Shown: positions 35,821 to 46,415, numbered from the stretch's first letter. The stretch: DNA of 64,000 bases from Terriglobus saanensis SP1PR4 (GCF_000179915.2 NC_014963.1:4588001-4652000), one strand, 5' to 3'. Program-made: numbers and translations. The notes: generated by a model not told the origin, from the sequence alone.

Positions 35821-36711
35821 ATGCGAACCGCAAAGCTTCTGGCTGCTGTCCTTCTCCTCCCTCTCGTCGCAGCAGCGCAGCAACGCCCCCACATCACCGG
35901 CATCGACCACGTCGCTTTCTTCGTCTCGGATCTGCCCAAAGCCCTTCTCTTCTGGCATGACCTCCTCGGTTATGAAGTCGTAGGAAAACCGAACCCCACC
36001 AAGGCGACCCTCCAGATCAACGATCACGAGCGCATCGAGATCTCCACTGAAACACCGATCACGCCGCGCAATCAGTTCGACCACCTCTGCCTCATCGTCG
36101 ACGACATCGACCAGATGCGCGCCTACCTTAAAGCGCAGGGCATCGCGAGCAAACCCGCAGGCATCGCCCTGCAAGTAATCGACCCCGATGGCACGAGAAT
36201 CGAATTCATCCAGCCCAGACCTTCCCCAACGCCCGCAAAGCTCTCCCCCAACCGCATCTCAGACGCGATCTATCACGTCGGCTTTATCGTCGGAAACACG
36301 GCGAAATCGATAGACTTCTACAGCCGCATCTTCGGCTTTCGCGAGACCTGGCGCGGCACCCCGCCCGCCAAACAGGACCTCAGCTGGATCAACCTGCAGG
36401 TGCCCGACGGCGCCGACTACATCGAGCTGATGCTTTATCGCGCGCCCGCGACCCCCGATACCTGGGGAAGCAGCAACCACGTCGCGCTCTCCGTACCGGA
36501 TATTCACGCTTCCCTCACTAAGTTGAAGGCCAGTGCTGCGGTGAAGGGTTACACACGTCCCATGGAGATCCGCACCGGCGTCAACCAGAAGCGCCAACTC
36601 AACCTCTTCGATCCTGACGGCACCCGCGTCGAACTGATGGAGCCGGTCACGATTACTGGCAAGCCAACGCCCTCTTCAACGGCACCTCCGCCACCACCTG
36701 CACTCGATTAG
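35821..36711 (+). CDS. Secreted two-domain VOC (glyoxalase-fold) family protein
   Basis: The 296-residue protein has a signal peptide (MRTAKLLAAVLLLPLVAAAQ). Two VOC domains follow: about residues 25-128 (ITGIDHVAFFVSDLPKALLF..., ending VIDPDGTRIEFIQ) and 148-280 (IYHVGFIVGNTAKSIDFYSR..., ending LFDPDGTRVELMEP). His and Glu ligands are present in both halves, unlike the paralogue at 2185-3084. The tail is Pro-rich. The function is unknown; substrates of secreted VOC proteins are rarely defined. The start at 35821 is chosen because a signal peptide begins there; a much longer open frame from 35260 runs across the previous gene and is a shadow. Confidence 0.87.
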   Translation: MRTAKLLAAVLLLPLVAAAQQRPHITGIDHVAFFVSDLPKALLFWHDLLGYEVVGKPNPTKATLQINDHERIEISTETPITPRNQFDHLCLIVDDIDQMRAYLKAQGIASKPAGIALQVIDPDGTRIEFIQPRPSPTPAKLSPNRISDAIYHVGFIVGNTAKSIDFYSRIFGFRETWRGTPPAKQDLSWINLQVPDGADYIELMLYRAPATPDTWGSSNHVALSVPDIHASLTKLKASAAVKGYTRPMEIRTGVNQKRQLNLFDPDGTRVELMEPVTITGKPTPSSTAPPPPPALD

Positions 36712-37222
36712 CTGTTTGCCCTTCCGCTGATGGCTGCTCACGGCGCCATGCATCGCAAAGAACGCGATGTATGGCGCACCGGTGGAAACTGGATCGAGCT
36801 GAAGAGCAGTCACTGTATTGCAGGCAAATTAAGCACAATGAGACGGCAATTCATTTCCCTCAGAAGGAATATCTGAGGCGGGTCAGTGTTCTTATAAATG
36901 AGTAACAGCTTTGCACTCCACTCTAGACGTGGCTCTTGGACGCGTAGGAGAAGAGGCGCGTTATCTAAAGAATGCCGCAGGTGAGCTACGAAGGGGTTCG
37001 CTGTGCCAGCGTGATTAGCATGAAGTCTCCCAGGATCGCATGGGTGCCTTCGGATGCATGCGAATGCACCATTCAAACGCCCAATGAGGGCAAACTCCGG
37101 AGCGCAAGGTGTTTAAGGAAATCCGGCGGCGGTACTTAATAGCATGTGTTTTTATTGTTTTGGAGTACAGGAACATCAGTCGACTTACTAACTTGCAAAG
37201 GTCAGCTGCTAAAGGACTAGAA
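36712..37222. other. Intergenic stretch without a gene; contains one repeat-like hairpin
   Basis: About 510 bases with no convincing reading frame. At 36741-36785 a hairpin GCGCCATGCATCGCAAAG / CGCGATGTATGGCGC followed by ACCGGTGGAAACTGGAT resembles module 2 of the dispersed repeat. From about 36830 the sequence becomes AT-richer and leads into the peptidase gene. An 88-codon frame on the minus strand (36810-37076) looks spurious. Confidence 0.6.
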
Positions 37223-37876
37223 ATGAACAAAGCGCAACGAGAGCAAAAGATTAATGACATGCTTCTAAAGATTCGCCGTGATCTTCAGAGAATGCAAGAT
37301 CTTCTCAACCCGCGATTAGCGCCTCATGGCGAAGCTCTCATCTCGAAAGCGTATCTTGACCGGCAGGTTGGGAAATACCTAAAGCCACTGACCAATTCCG
37401 AAGTTCGCGAGCATATACAAGATCTTATGCAGGCACTTCAAATCCCACCACTCTTGAACGTTCCTGATGGCTCCGGTGCGGTTCCATACAAAAAGCCAGT
37501 TTGGGATACCGAGGGGGACGGACCGGAACACTTGGACTGGCGAACGCGGGTCGCTTTCGGATGGGCCTCTGTGGGGAAGATGGGAGGCCACAAAATCCGC
37601 ATCACAAAGCGGGCATTTTTACTTTTCTCCGACACAACGCTCAGAGGCGTTATGTTGCATGAGGCGACACACTTCGCTTTAGACACAGACGATATCCATT
37701 ATTCTTCGTTTCATCTGAACAGTGTCTTGAAAGATTTGCCCAACGGACATAAGAACGCCGACAATTGGCGGATCTTCTATCAGAAAATGAGTAAACACTT
37801 CTCGAGTGGAATTAAGGAAGAAGCACCCCAATTAGCCCCACCGGTTTTGGGGCCACCATTCAAGCTTAGATTCTGA
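37223..37876 (+). CDS. Aspzincin-like (M35-type) putative metallopeptidase
   Basis: The 217-residue protein has an HExxH zinc motif in RGVMLHEATHFALDTDD. It is followed by an Asp-rich segment and, about 25 residues on, GHKNADNWRIFYQKM. This order (HExxH, then Asp, then NADxxxxF/Y) is that of aspzincins such as deuterolysin and lysine-specific metalloendopeptidases, where the third zinc ligand is Asp. The N-terminal 100 residues (helical, Lys/Gln-rich) are not recognised. There is no signal peptide, which is odd for this mostly secreted class; it may be an effector, a toxin or an inactive relative. ATG 37223 is preceded by AAAGGACTAGAA. The region is clearly AT-richer than its neighbours, a sign of transfer. 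Confidence 0.65.
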   Translation: MNKAQREQKINDMLLKIRRDLQRMQDLLNPRLAPHGEALISKAYLDRQVGKYLKPLTNSEVREHIQDLMQALQIPPLLNVPDGSGAVPYKKPVWDTEGDGPEHLDWRTRVAFGWASVGKMGGHKIRITKRAFLLFSDTTLRGVMLHEATHFALDTDDIHYSSFHLNSVLKDLPNGHKNADNWRIFYQKMSKHFSSGIKEEAPQLAPPVLGPPFKLRF

Positions 37877-38015
37877 GATTCGTAGTCTATGCTGCCAGAG
37901 GGTGTATCGACATACCGGTCTGCTATGTTGCCCTCAGCATCAGGGTCTGTCAGCTCAGGCATTGCTTCGTTAAACTCCGATGCCTGACCGCCAGTTGGTC
38001 GGAAGGCAACCGCGA

Positions 38016-38060
38016 CGCTCGGGGTAATCCGCCCGGCACATACCCGAGCGGATTACCCAC
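38016..38060. other. Two alternative stems in the gap after the peptidase gene
   Basis: GGGTAATCCGC (38022-38032) pairs perfectly with GCGGATTACCC (38048-38058). CTCGGG (38018-38023) can instead pair with CCCGAG (38043-38048), so the two stems exclude one another. It lies between two convergent genes; a terminator with no U-tract is the simplest reading. Confidence 0.4.
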
Positions 38061-38126
38061 AGCACACCGCTCACGAAACGATAATTGTCCTCCACAAGAC
38101 GCACCACCGTGCCGGTCCGCGACGAA

Positions 38127-38948
38127 CTAACTTCGCAGGAACGCCAGCAGATCTTCGTTCAGTTGATCCGGGATGGTTGCCGTAAATCCATGCGGCTCGC
38201 CCTCGTACTCAATCAACACCGCACCGGGTACAAGCGCCGCCGTGCGACGTCCGGAGACGTCAATCGGCACCGTCTTATCGCCCGTTCCGTGAAGGACTAG
38301 CGTGGGCACGTCAATCTTCGCCAGATCCTCTCGGAAGTCCGTTGAGCTCCACGCCTTCGCGCATTCGATCGTCGCCACCGGAGAGGCGCTCGCCGCCTGT
38401 AGAAAATGCCAGTGGAGAACTTCGTCCGAAACACCGTGGTTCAGCAACGTCCGGCCGTAGAAGCCCTTGGCAAACTCTGTCGTGAAGGCGAAGCGATCCT
38501 TTTGCAGGCCTTCCAGAACACCGTCGAAGACGGACTGATCGACGCCGCCGGGATTGTCCTCCGTCTTGAGCAGAAAGGGAGTTACCGCACCCACGAAGAC
38601 CGCCTTCGCCACACGCTCCGAACCGTACGTTCCCAGGTAGCGTGCTACCTCGCCGCCACCCATGGAGAATCCGACCAGCGTCACGCCGGTGAGGTCCAGC
38701 GCCTCCAACAGGTCATTCAGATCCGAGGTCAACGAGTCGTAGTCATATCCGTCATAGGGCCGCTCACTGCGTCCGAAGCCTCGACGGTCATACGCGATCA
38801 CGCGATAGCCGTTGTCGGCGAGAAACCTGGCCTGGTACTCCCAACTGGTGGAATCCAAAGGCCATCCATGAATCAAAACGACCGGCTCACCCTCGCCCCA
38901 GTCACTGAAATAGATCTCCGACTCGTCCTGCGTCTCGATATAAGGCAT
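38127..38948 (-). CDS. Alpha/beta hydrolase, chloroperoxidase-like
   Basis: The 273-residue protein is a typical alpha/beta hydrolase of the non-heme chloroperoxidase/esterase group. It has HGWPLDSTSW (oxyanion region), YDRRGFGRSERP, the nucleophile elbow VGFSMGGGEVARY, a catalytic Asp in LVLHGTGDKTVP and a catalytic His near EGEPHGF. Enzymes of this group hydrolyse esters or lactones and show perhydrolase activity. The start at 38948 is set by AAGGAGAAAACG upstream. It is a single gene, divergent from the RidA gene at 39074, and cytosolic. Confidence 0.93.
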   Translation of the reverse strand: MPYIETQDESEIYFSDWGEGEPVVLIHGWPLDSTSWEYQARFLADNGYRVIAYDRRGFGRSERPYDGYDYDSLTSDLNDLLEALDLTGVTLVGFSMGGGEVARYLGTYGSERVAKAVFVGAVTPFLLKTEDNPGGVDQSVFDGVLEGLQKDRFAFTTEFAKGFYGRTLLNHGVSDEVLHWHFLQAASASPVATIECAKAWSSTDFREDLAKIDVPTLVLHGTGDKTVPIDVSGRRTAALVPGAVLIEYEGEPHGFTATIPDQLNEDLLAFLRS

Positions 38949-39073
38949 CGTTTTCTCCTTGTGCATCTGCGATGTGAGATGACACCCAATTCAGATGCCA
39001 CCGGAAGCGTCCGCCAAAAGCCGAGTCTCAGGATGGCGCGCTCCCCTACAATAGACTCGGAGAAACTGGTTTC

Positions 39074-39448
39074 ATGAGCCGCAAATATCTCAGCAGCAAT
39101 CCCGACCTTCCCTTCGCCGACGCCGTCCTCGTAGACAACAAGACACTCTACCTATCCGGTCGCATCGGTCTCCTGGAAGGCCAGTTCGCCGTTCCCGAAG
39201 ACATCGAGGAAGAAGCGCACCGCCTCATGCAGGACCTGCAACGCATTCTGGCTTTGGCCGACATGCAGATGAGCGACCTCGTGCAGCTTCAGATCTTTTG
39301 CAGCGATGTCTCCTTGTGGGAACGCTTCAACGCCGTCTACCGCACCTATTTCACCACACAGCTTCCGCCACGCGCCTTTATCGGCAGCGGAGCGCTACTC
39401 TTCGGAGCACGCTTCGAGTTGCAGGGTGTTGCGGTGAAGGAAAGCTAG
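39074..39448 (+). CDS. RidA/YjgF family protein
   Basis: The 124-residue cytosolic protein has the RidA fold: LPFADAVLVDNKTLYLSGRI, a central helix with MQDLQRILALADMQMSDL, and the C-terminal PPRAFIGSGALLFGARFELQ. Where classical RidA has the catalytic Arg after PPAR, this one has PPRAFIG, so the Arg is shifted and the IEID ending is FELQ; it probably belongs to a non-Rid1 subgroup with a different substrate. The ATG follows AGAAACTGGTTTC without a strong Shine-Dalgarno site. A DinB gene follows 25 bases downstream on the same strand. Confidence 0.85.
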   Translation: MSRKYLSSNPDLPFADAVLVDNKTLYLSGRIGLLEGQFAVPEDIEEEAHRLMQDLQRILALADMQMSDLVQLQIFCSDVSLWERFNAVYRTYFTTQLPPRAFIGSGALLFGARFELQGVAVKES

Positions 39449-39473
39449 AACAGTTTCCTTCTGATTACCTTCG

Positions 39474-39989
39474 ATGATCCAAGAACTCCAAACTACCTTC
39501 ACCCAGATCGAACAACAGAAGAAGAACCTCTTGGCCTCCATCGCAGACTGGACGCCGGAGCGCCTCGCGCTTCAGCCAGGCGAAGACGCGTGGTGCGCGA
39601 CCGAAGTCATCGATCATCTCTGCAAAACCGAAGCACTCATCCTCTCCGTGCTGCCCCAGGGGATGGAAGATCCTCAACCCATCGACAAGAGGGACAGGGT
39701 CAACTTCCACATGCTCGAACGCCTCTTCCGCTCTGAGAAACAAGTGAAAGTTCCCACGACCGCCCATGCCACTCTTCCCGCCATGAATTTTCTGCATCAG
39801 GAAGTCGTGCAGCGATGGGATCGGACCCGCACCGAGTTGGCACAGTTATTGGATGCGATACAAGAAGATCAACTCAAAGGTGGCATCTTCAGACACCCTC
39901 AAACGGGGTGGCTGTCTCTCCCACAGGTTCTCACCTTCTTCTCCGTTCACATGATCCACCACACCTATCAGATCAAGCGGCTCGGCTAA
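39474..39989 (+). CDS. DinB family protein
   Basis: The 171-residue protein is a four-helix DinB-superfamily member: a first helix with QELQTTFTQIEQQKKNLLAS, then ALQPGEDAWCATEVIDHL (the His is the usual first metal ligand), and a C-terminal LTFFSVHMIHHTYQIKRL with HxxxH-spaced ligands. DinB-like proteins include thiol-dependent enzymes such as bacillithiol transferases, and DNA-damage-inducible proteins of unknown role. The three-His metal site seems complete. The gene follows RidA closely, so the two are probably co-transcribed; an ATPase gene is convergent 20 bases away. Confidence 0.88.
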   Translation: MIQELQTTFTQIEQQKKNLLASIADWTPERLALQPGEDAWCATEVIDHLCKTEALILSVLPQGMEDPQPIDKRDRVNFHMLERLFRSEKQVKVPTTAHATLPAMNFLHQEVVQRWDRTRTELAQLLDAIQEDQLKGGIFRHPQTGWLSLPQVLTFFSVHMIHHTYQIKRLG

Positions 39990-40009
39990 AGACCGCAGCT
40001 TCTACCGCA

Positions 40010-40738
40010 TCACGGTTCATCCTGAAGCAGCTCTTCGAGGAAGCTCTTTCTATGGCTCGTAAAGCGGCGAACGATCTGCACCGGTGGACATTCGTCATAC
40101 GCAATCTCTCGGATAGCGCCATCGTCGAACGACAGGATCTGCGCATCGGGAAAGCCAAGCAGGATCGGAGAGTGCGTGGAGATGATGAACTGGGCCGAAC
40201 CATGCGAGCGCAACACATCGTGCATCAGGACGAGCATGGAAAGTTGGCGCTGCGGCGAGAGCGCGGCCTCAGGCTCGTCCAGGAGAAAGAGTCCGTTCTC
40301 GCGCATGCGGTACTCCAGCAGCGTGAAGAAGCTCTCTCCATGAGACTGTCGATGCAAACTTGTTCCGCCATAGGAACTCACCACGCCGATCTCGTCGATG
40401 TGCGTCGCTACATTAAAGAAGCTTTCGGCCCGAAGAAAGAAACCGGCACCTGTGCGCACACTGAAGGCGAGCCGAAGTGCGCGAGAGAGCGGATCGATAG
40501 CTGCGTTGTTCTCTGTACTGTCGTTGCGGAAGTTCCGGTTGCCGCCCTCCCGGCCAAAGCCGTAGTGCGAGGCAATCGCTTCCAGCAGGGTGGATTTGCC
40601 GGTACCGTTTTCTCCCGTAAAAAAGCAGACACGTTCCCGGATTGCCAGCGTTCGCAGCGAGTTAATCGCAGGCACGGAAAAGGGATATTCGTTCCAGTCC
40701 GACACGCGCTCAGGGAGAAGAGAGACCGTCTTCAGCAC
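40010..40738 (-). CDS. Small AAA/ABC-type ATPase
   Basis: The 242-residue protein has a Walker A loop (FFTGENGTGKSTLLEAIA), a signature-like SHGESFFTLLEYRM, Walker B NGLFLLDEPEAALSPQ and the H-loop region FIISTHSPILLGFPDA. This is the SMC/RecF-like AAA_21 type of stand-alone ATPase. It is a single domain without a nuclease or transporter partner. Family members occur both as housekeeping proteins and in defence or toxin modules, but nothing in the neighbourhood indicates which. It ends convergent with the DinB gene and begins just before a strong terminator. Confidence 0.88.
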   Translation of the reverse strand: MLKTVSLLPERVSDWNEYPFSVPAINSLRTLAIRERVCFFTGENGTGKSTLLEAIASHYGFGREGGNRNFRNDSTENNAAIDPLSRALRLAFSVRTGAGFFLRAESFFNVATHIDEIGVVSSYGGTSLHRQSHGESFFTLLEYRMRENGLFLLDEPEAALSPQRQLSMLVLMHDVLRSHGSAQFIISTHSPILLGFPDAQILSFDDGAIREIAYDECPPVQIVRRFTSHRKSFLEELLQDEP

Positions 40739-40756
40739 AGGTTCATTCTAAAACCG

Positions 40757-40798
40757 CAAAGAAAGAGGCCACCCAGTTGGGTGGCCTCTTTCTTTGTT
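40757..40798. terminator. Terminator after the radical SAM gene
   Basis: AAAGAAAGAGGCCACCC pairs perfectly with GGGTGGCCTCTTTCTTT across AGTT. The 17-base stem is among the best in the window. It follows the radical SAM gene on the minus strand (40830). Confidence 0.93.
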
Positions 40799-40829
40799 TT
40801 GCGCGAAGCGCGTCTGCGGCATGCAATGC

Positions 40830-42971
<2,142 letters not shown>

Positions 42972-43193
42972 TGCTTCTCCTGAGGAGTAGATGGGCACCT
43001 GCCACGTTCGCAAGGCTCCAACCTTAGATTCCGCCGCCTGGAAGAAGCTCCATAACAAAGCATGGCAACCAGATCCATCCAATACAGCGGGATTACAGTT
43101 TCCAAGGCTACGCCCGCCACTCCCCGGACTAAACCAGGAAGTGGCGAACGGCGAGATCCTGCAGCGAATGGTTCCATAGAGAAGCGAATGGGC

Positions 43194-43424
43194 TCAATGC
43201 GTTAGAGGACTAAGCGGCTGTGGCTCGCATAACGAAGGATCCTGGGCGATCAGGTGCAGGGCTTCCCGGCACATCGACATCATCTGGACGAAAGCCTCCG
43301 GGGCCATTCGTACCGTCACGGCGCCCACGGCCAGATGCACTGTGCCGCACGCACACAACGAGACGCTGCCGAGTCCCGGCAGGTCAGAAAGTACCTTGCG
43401 CTCCTCCGTTATCGCTCCCAGCAT
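43194..43424 (-). CDS. Small CxC-containing protein coupled to the S4 paralogue
   Basis: The 76-residue protein starts MLGAITEERKVLSDLPGLG. Its core is SLCACGTVHLAVGAVTVRMA, then a helix PEAFVQMMSMCREALHLIAQ, and a Pro-rich end. It is soluble, with Cys residues in a C-A-C pair that could bind a metal or be redox active. The ATG lies two bases after the S4 gene stop with GAGGAG inside the S4 end, a coupled arrangement. I cannot name a family. Similar short proteins with LxxGxVTVRL cores occur in Acidobacteria (memory only). Confidence 0.6.
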   Translation of the reverse strand: MLGAITEERKVLSDLPGLGSVSLCACGTVHLAVGAVTVRMAPEAFVQMMSMCREALHLIAQDPSLCEPQPLSPLTH

Positions 43425-43426
43425 GG

Positions 43427-44047
43427 CTAGACTCCTCGCTTCGCGTAGTACTCCGCCACCTGGCGAATGTTGAACTCGAATGGAATATGCTCCGACCCCG
43501 GCAGCGACATCATCACGCCGTGGTGGTTCACAGAAGGTTCTGGAAACTGCAGGTAACTAGGAAGCGACAGTCTGGGAGCCGAACGCGAGGCTTCGGTCAT
43601 CTCTCCCGCGGCATAGTCGGTTAGACCCACGGCGTCTCCCAATCGCAGCACGACGCTGCCGATGGAAACGGGACGTCCGTTTACCAGCACGTGGCCGTGG
43701 GAAACAAGCTGCCGGGCCGCCGCCATGCTGCGGGCAAAGCCGAGCCGGAAGACAATATTGTCCAATCGCCGCTCCAGCAGGCTGACCAGGGTCTCGGCCC
43801 AGTTCGTCGTGGAACGTCGTCGGGCGTCCCGTACAAACCGGCGCAACTGCTCTTCACGCAGACCGTAATGAAAGAGCAGTTTTTGCTTCTCTCTTAACTG
43901 CAGCGCAAATTCCGTGGGTTTGCTTTTGCGTGCCTGTCCGTGTTGGCCGGGAGGATAGTTGCGTTTTTCGAGGGCCCCAGGCTTTCCCAGACCTGGCAGC
44001 TCAATACCTAAAGCACGTTGAATCTTGAATTTACTGCGCTCACTCAT
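43427..44047 (-). CDS. Ribosomal protein S4 paralogue, cysteine-free
   Basis: The 206-residue protein has S4 features: basic N-terminus (KFKIQRALGIELPG, YPPGQHGQARKSK), the FHYGLREEQLRRF segment, and the S4 RNA-binding domain (LERRLDNIVFRLGFARSMAA, LVSHGHVLVNGRPV). It lacks the usual start with LCRREG-type Cys residues, so it is a zinc-free form. The gene is outside any ribosomal operon, followed by a coupled 76-residue gene. The main S4 is normally in the alpha operon with rpsK and rpoA; this copy looks like a second, possibly specialised, one. No regulator is adjacent. GGAG stands ten bases before the ATG. Confidence 0.88.
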   Translation of the reverse strand: MSERSKFKIQRALGIELPGLGKPGALEKRNYPPGQHGQARKSKPTEFALQLREKQKLLFHYGLREEQLRRFVRDARRRSTTNWAETLVSLLERRLDNIVFRLGFARSMAAARQLVSHGHVLVNGRPVSIGSVVLRLGDAVGLTDYAAGEMTEASRSAPRLSLPSYLQFPEPSVNHHGVMMSLPGSEHIPFEFNIRQVAEYYAKRGV

Positions 44048-44186
44048 GAGGGCGCGTCTCCTTGAAGAAAGTCCACGGCCCTCACCGCTGAATGAAGACT
44101 AGATCAGTCCGATATACAGATTCAACCAACTTTCAGCGAATGGGGATTCCTGCAACCTGAATGGAGTGACTTCGCAGGGAACCGTT

Positions 44187-45176
44187 TTAAGGAGTCGCTG
44201 CTTCCTGGGAAGTCGTCGGCTGGAGCGCGATCTTGGTCAGGATCTGTTGAAAAAAGACACTGCGTATATGAATTCGCCGAGCCACGTCCGGCAAAAATTC
44301 TGAGATCAGATTGCTGATCGGATCCGTTGCATAGCTCAACATCACACGTCTGCCGGTCGACTTCGCATCGCTCTGAACCCCTGGCACGTACAGATTGCCA
44401 ATCTCAATGGCAATCGGATACGTCAGTAGAGTGGAATAGTTCGGCATCGTCTCGCCGTGATCTCCCTGGGCGATGATGGTTCGCGACAACGCATGCACGA
44501 TACGCCGCGTGACAGTTCCTTCCGGCATACGGTGATAGCGGGGGTCCTGGTGCGTGAGGGCGGGAATGGCAAAGACCCCAAAGAAATTTCCCGTTAGATC
44601 GCCGGTCAGCGCCACGCCGACGTTGCGCCCAAATCCGGCCATTCCTGGACCATAAGCGCTCCGGGAATCCGCCGCCACGGCAATTCCAGACGAAAGTCCA
44701 ATGACCGCCAGATTAAAGGGATCAATAAAATTTCGTCCGGCAAGCTCCAATTTCTGCGATGGGCTTAGTACCGGATCGGGAAAACGTGAGTTCAGGATCA
44801 ACTGCCGTGGACTGGTTGGACTGCAGCCTATGCCTCCTCCTGGACAGGGAGTCAACCGCATCGCCACCGGGATCAACGGAGGCATCGGTGTTGCAGTGAC
44901 CTGCACCGACTGCCAGACGGTCGAGGGAGCGTCTGGAAAGATGGGGATCAGCGGGATGGGTTCGACCCCCATCACCTGGCCGCCGCCCGTGGGCCGTTCT
45001 ATTGCGGGGGCAGTCGGCTGTGGAATCACGGCGGGAGAAGGGCTTTTCACATCCTGCGCCAAAACCACACAGCACCATCGCGGCGTGAGACATAAGACCG
45101 CCACATACACATACCTGCGCGAGCGCCCCGCTGCTGTAGTGGTGCGGTCTAGAACCATATTTTTAGAGACGCTCAA
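44187..45176 (-). CDS. Putative exported protein, Acidobacteria-type family
   Basis: The 329-residue protein appears to be exported, with a hydrophobic segment (RYVYVAVLCLTPRWCCVVLA) before a Pro-rich linker (residues 45-110). The second half has short Gly/Ala hydrophobic segments (FNLAVIGLSSGIAVAADS) and the signature HQDPRYHRMPEGTVTRRIVH with an NYSTLLTYPIAIEIGNLYVPG ending. The same signature occurs in the neighbour at 45236-46009 (DDPRYYVLGNQHKFFARVF), so the two are diverged paralogues. The function is unknown. Candidate starts are ATG 45176 or 45158; the first is taken. Confidence 0.65.
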   Translation of the reverse strand: MSVSKNMVLDRTTTAAGRSRRYVYVAVLCLTPRWCCVVLAQDVKSPSPAVIPQPTAPAIERPTGGGQVMGVEPIPLIPIFPDAPSTVWQSVQVTATPMPPLIPVAMRLTPCPGGGIGCSPTSPRQLILNSRFPDPVLSPSQKLELAGRNFIDPFNLAVIGLSSGIAVAADSRSAYGPGMAGFGRNVGVALTGDLTGNFFGVFAIPALTHQDPRYHRMPEGTVTRRIVHALSRTIIAQGDHGETMPNYSTLLTYPIAIEIGNLYVPGVQSDAKSTGRRVMLSYATDPISNLISEFLPDVARRIHIRSVFFQQILTKIALQPTTSQEAATP

Positions 45177-45235
45177 TTCGCAGAAGAGTTACGCACGCGG
45201 CGCAAAGAACCACGTTACGTATGATGGAAAGGGCT

Positions 45236-46009
45236 TTAGTGCTTCAGATGAACCGCACGCAGAGCGTCGTGGTAAAACTCGCTGACTTCGAAGCTTAAAA
45301 CCGCGCCGCCCAGGGAGGTCAGGAAGTTGATTCCCGTCTCCTTGGCGCCTCGGTCAAACGGCGGGTAATAGGCGTTATTCACGCCCGCAGCCACCGCATA
45401 TCCCGCGATCAGAGGGGCATTGAAGCGATTGTTTCCTTCATCGGACCGCACCACTACCACACGCGTTGCCGCATAGAAGACGCGCGCAAAGAACTTGTGC
45501 TGATTTCCCAGCACGTAATAACGAGGATCATCGTGAAAGAGAGGAGAGAAGACTCCATCCGTCATCACAGCCTGCGTGGTCTGACGAGCATAGGCTGCGC
45601 CGAATCGCTGGGCAAAGGCCTCTTTGTTATGACCATAGTGGGGCGAGGAGTCCAGCCCGTGAGAGAGCCCCGCCGAGAACGTCGCTCCAATTAATGAATT
45701 GATGGACGCCTGTTCGCGGAAGGAGTATGCCAGCTTCTGCATGCCTGACAGACGTTCCACGCTCTGCCCCGGATCCACAATCGTGGTGTACTTGCTCACC
45801 TTCGCAGGCTGGTTGTAGGTCGCGGAGGATTGCGGCGTTCCCAGTGGCGAGGAAAGATCGACTCCAGTACCTTCGGCAGCCGACACCGACGAACTCGGAG
45901 CTTCCGGAAGCAGGGCGTCGTTAGCGGATCGAAGAGCCAGTTGCTGCCCGAAAGCAGATCCAGCCACAATCAAAGCTGCGCCGAAGGTGAAGTAAGTTTT
46001 TAGGGACAT
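45236..46009 (-). CDS. Putative exported protein, paralogue of 44187-45176
   Basis: The 257-residue protein begins MSLKTYFTFGAALIVAGSAF (signal peptide, cleavage near AFG-Q), then a polar region. The core has INSLIGATFSAGLSHGLDSS, FHDDPRYYVLGNQHKFFARV, LIAGYAVAAGVNNAYYPPF and INFLTSLGGAVLSFEVSEFY. The DPRYY and NNAYYP motifs are shared with its neighbour. These segments are compatible with a small beta-rich envelope protein, but the family role is unknown. The start at 46009 is chosen for the signal peptide. It lies 59 bases upstream of its paralogue, same strand, so they may be co-transcribed. Confidence 0.7.
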   Translation of the reverse strand: MSLKTYFTFGAALIVAGSAFGQQLALRSANDALLPEAPSSSVSAAEGTGVDLSSPLGTPQSSATYNQPAKVSKYTTIVDPGQSVERLSGMQKLAYSFREQASINSLIGATFSAGLSHGLDSSPHYGHNKEAFAQRFGAAYARQTTQAVMTDGVFSPLFHDDPRYYVLGNQHKFFARVFYAATRVVVVRSDEGNNRFNAPLIAGYAVAAGVNNAYYPPFDRGAKETGINFLTSLGGAVLSFEVSEFYHDALRAVHLKH

Positions 46010-46234
46010 GCGCAATAGAGTAGTGCCTCCGGTTCGCCCGTACAAGACCCGTATGCGTCAACCTCTCCCTTAGAAGCAAGCAGGCATCCACAAGTTGCAC
46101 CACTCTTTTGGGCTCCCTTATCCGATCAACAAGCTGTGTCCCAAGTTAACCATTTCGACACGACGAAGCATTTCATCTTGCCGACCCACCTTCCACACCC
46201 CTCTAATTGATAGGGAAGTATCTTGAGGAAGCCT

Positions 46235-46414
46235 ATGTCCGATTGGAAAGAGCAGATTCACGACACCGCTGCCAAAGCCGAAGAGGAAGTCAAACGTCTT
46301 ATTCAGTACATGAATGATGAAGTCGTGCCGGACGTCCGTCGCTCCTCCAGCGCTGCGCTCAAGTCCGCCGCAGAGCAACTTCGGATCCTGGCGGAAAAGA
46401 TGGAGAAGCATTAA
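46235..46414 (+). CDS. Small acidic helical protein (59 residues)
   Basis: The frame from ATG 46235 encodes MSDWKEQIHDTAAKAEEEVK, then VVPDVRRSSSAALKSAAEQL and a short EKH end. It is almost all helix, charged and without Cys or signal. GAGGAAGCCT gives an excellent ribosome site. It resembles small apolipophorin-like or coiled-coil proteins but has no named family. It ends one base before the apparent TTG start of the RlpA gene and probably shares its mRNA. The exact function is unknown. Confidence 0.65.
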   Translation: MSDWKEQIHDTAAKAEEEVKRLIQYMNDEVVPDVRRSSSAALKSAAEQLRILAEKMEKH

Positions 46415-46415
46415 G

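Noticed and set aside
36810-37076. 88-codon minus-strand frame in the gap before the peptidase
   Set aside because: No ribosome site, no recognisable motif and composition unlike the other genes.
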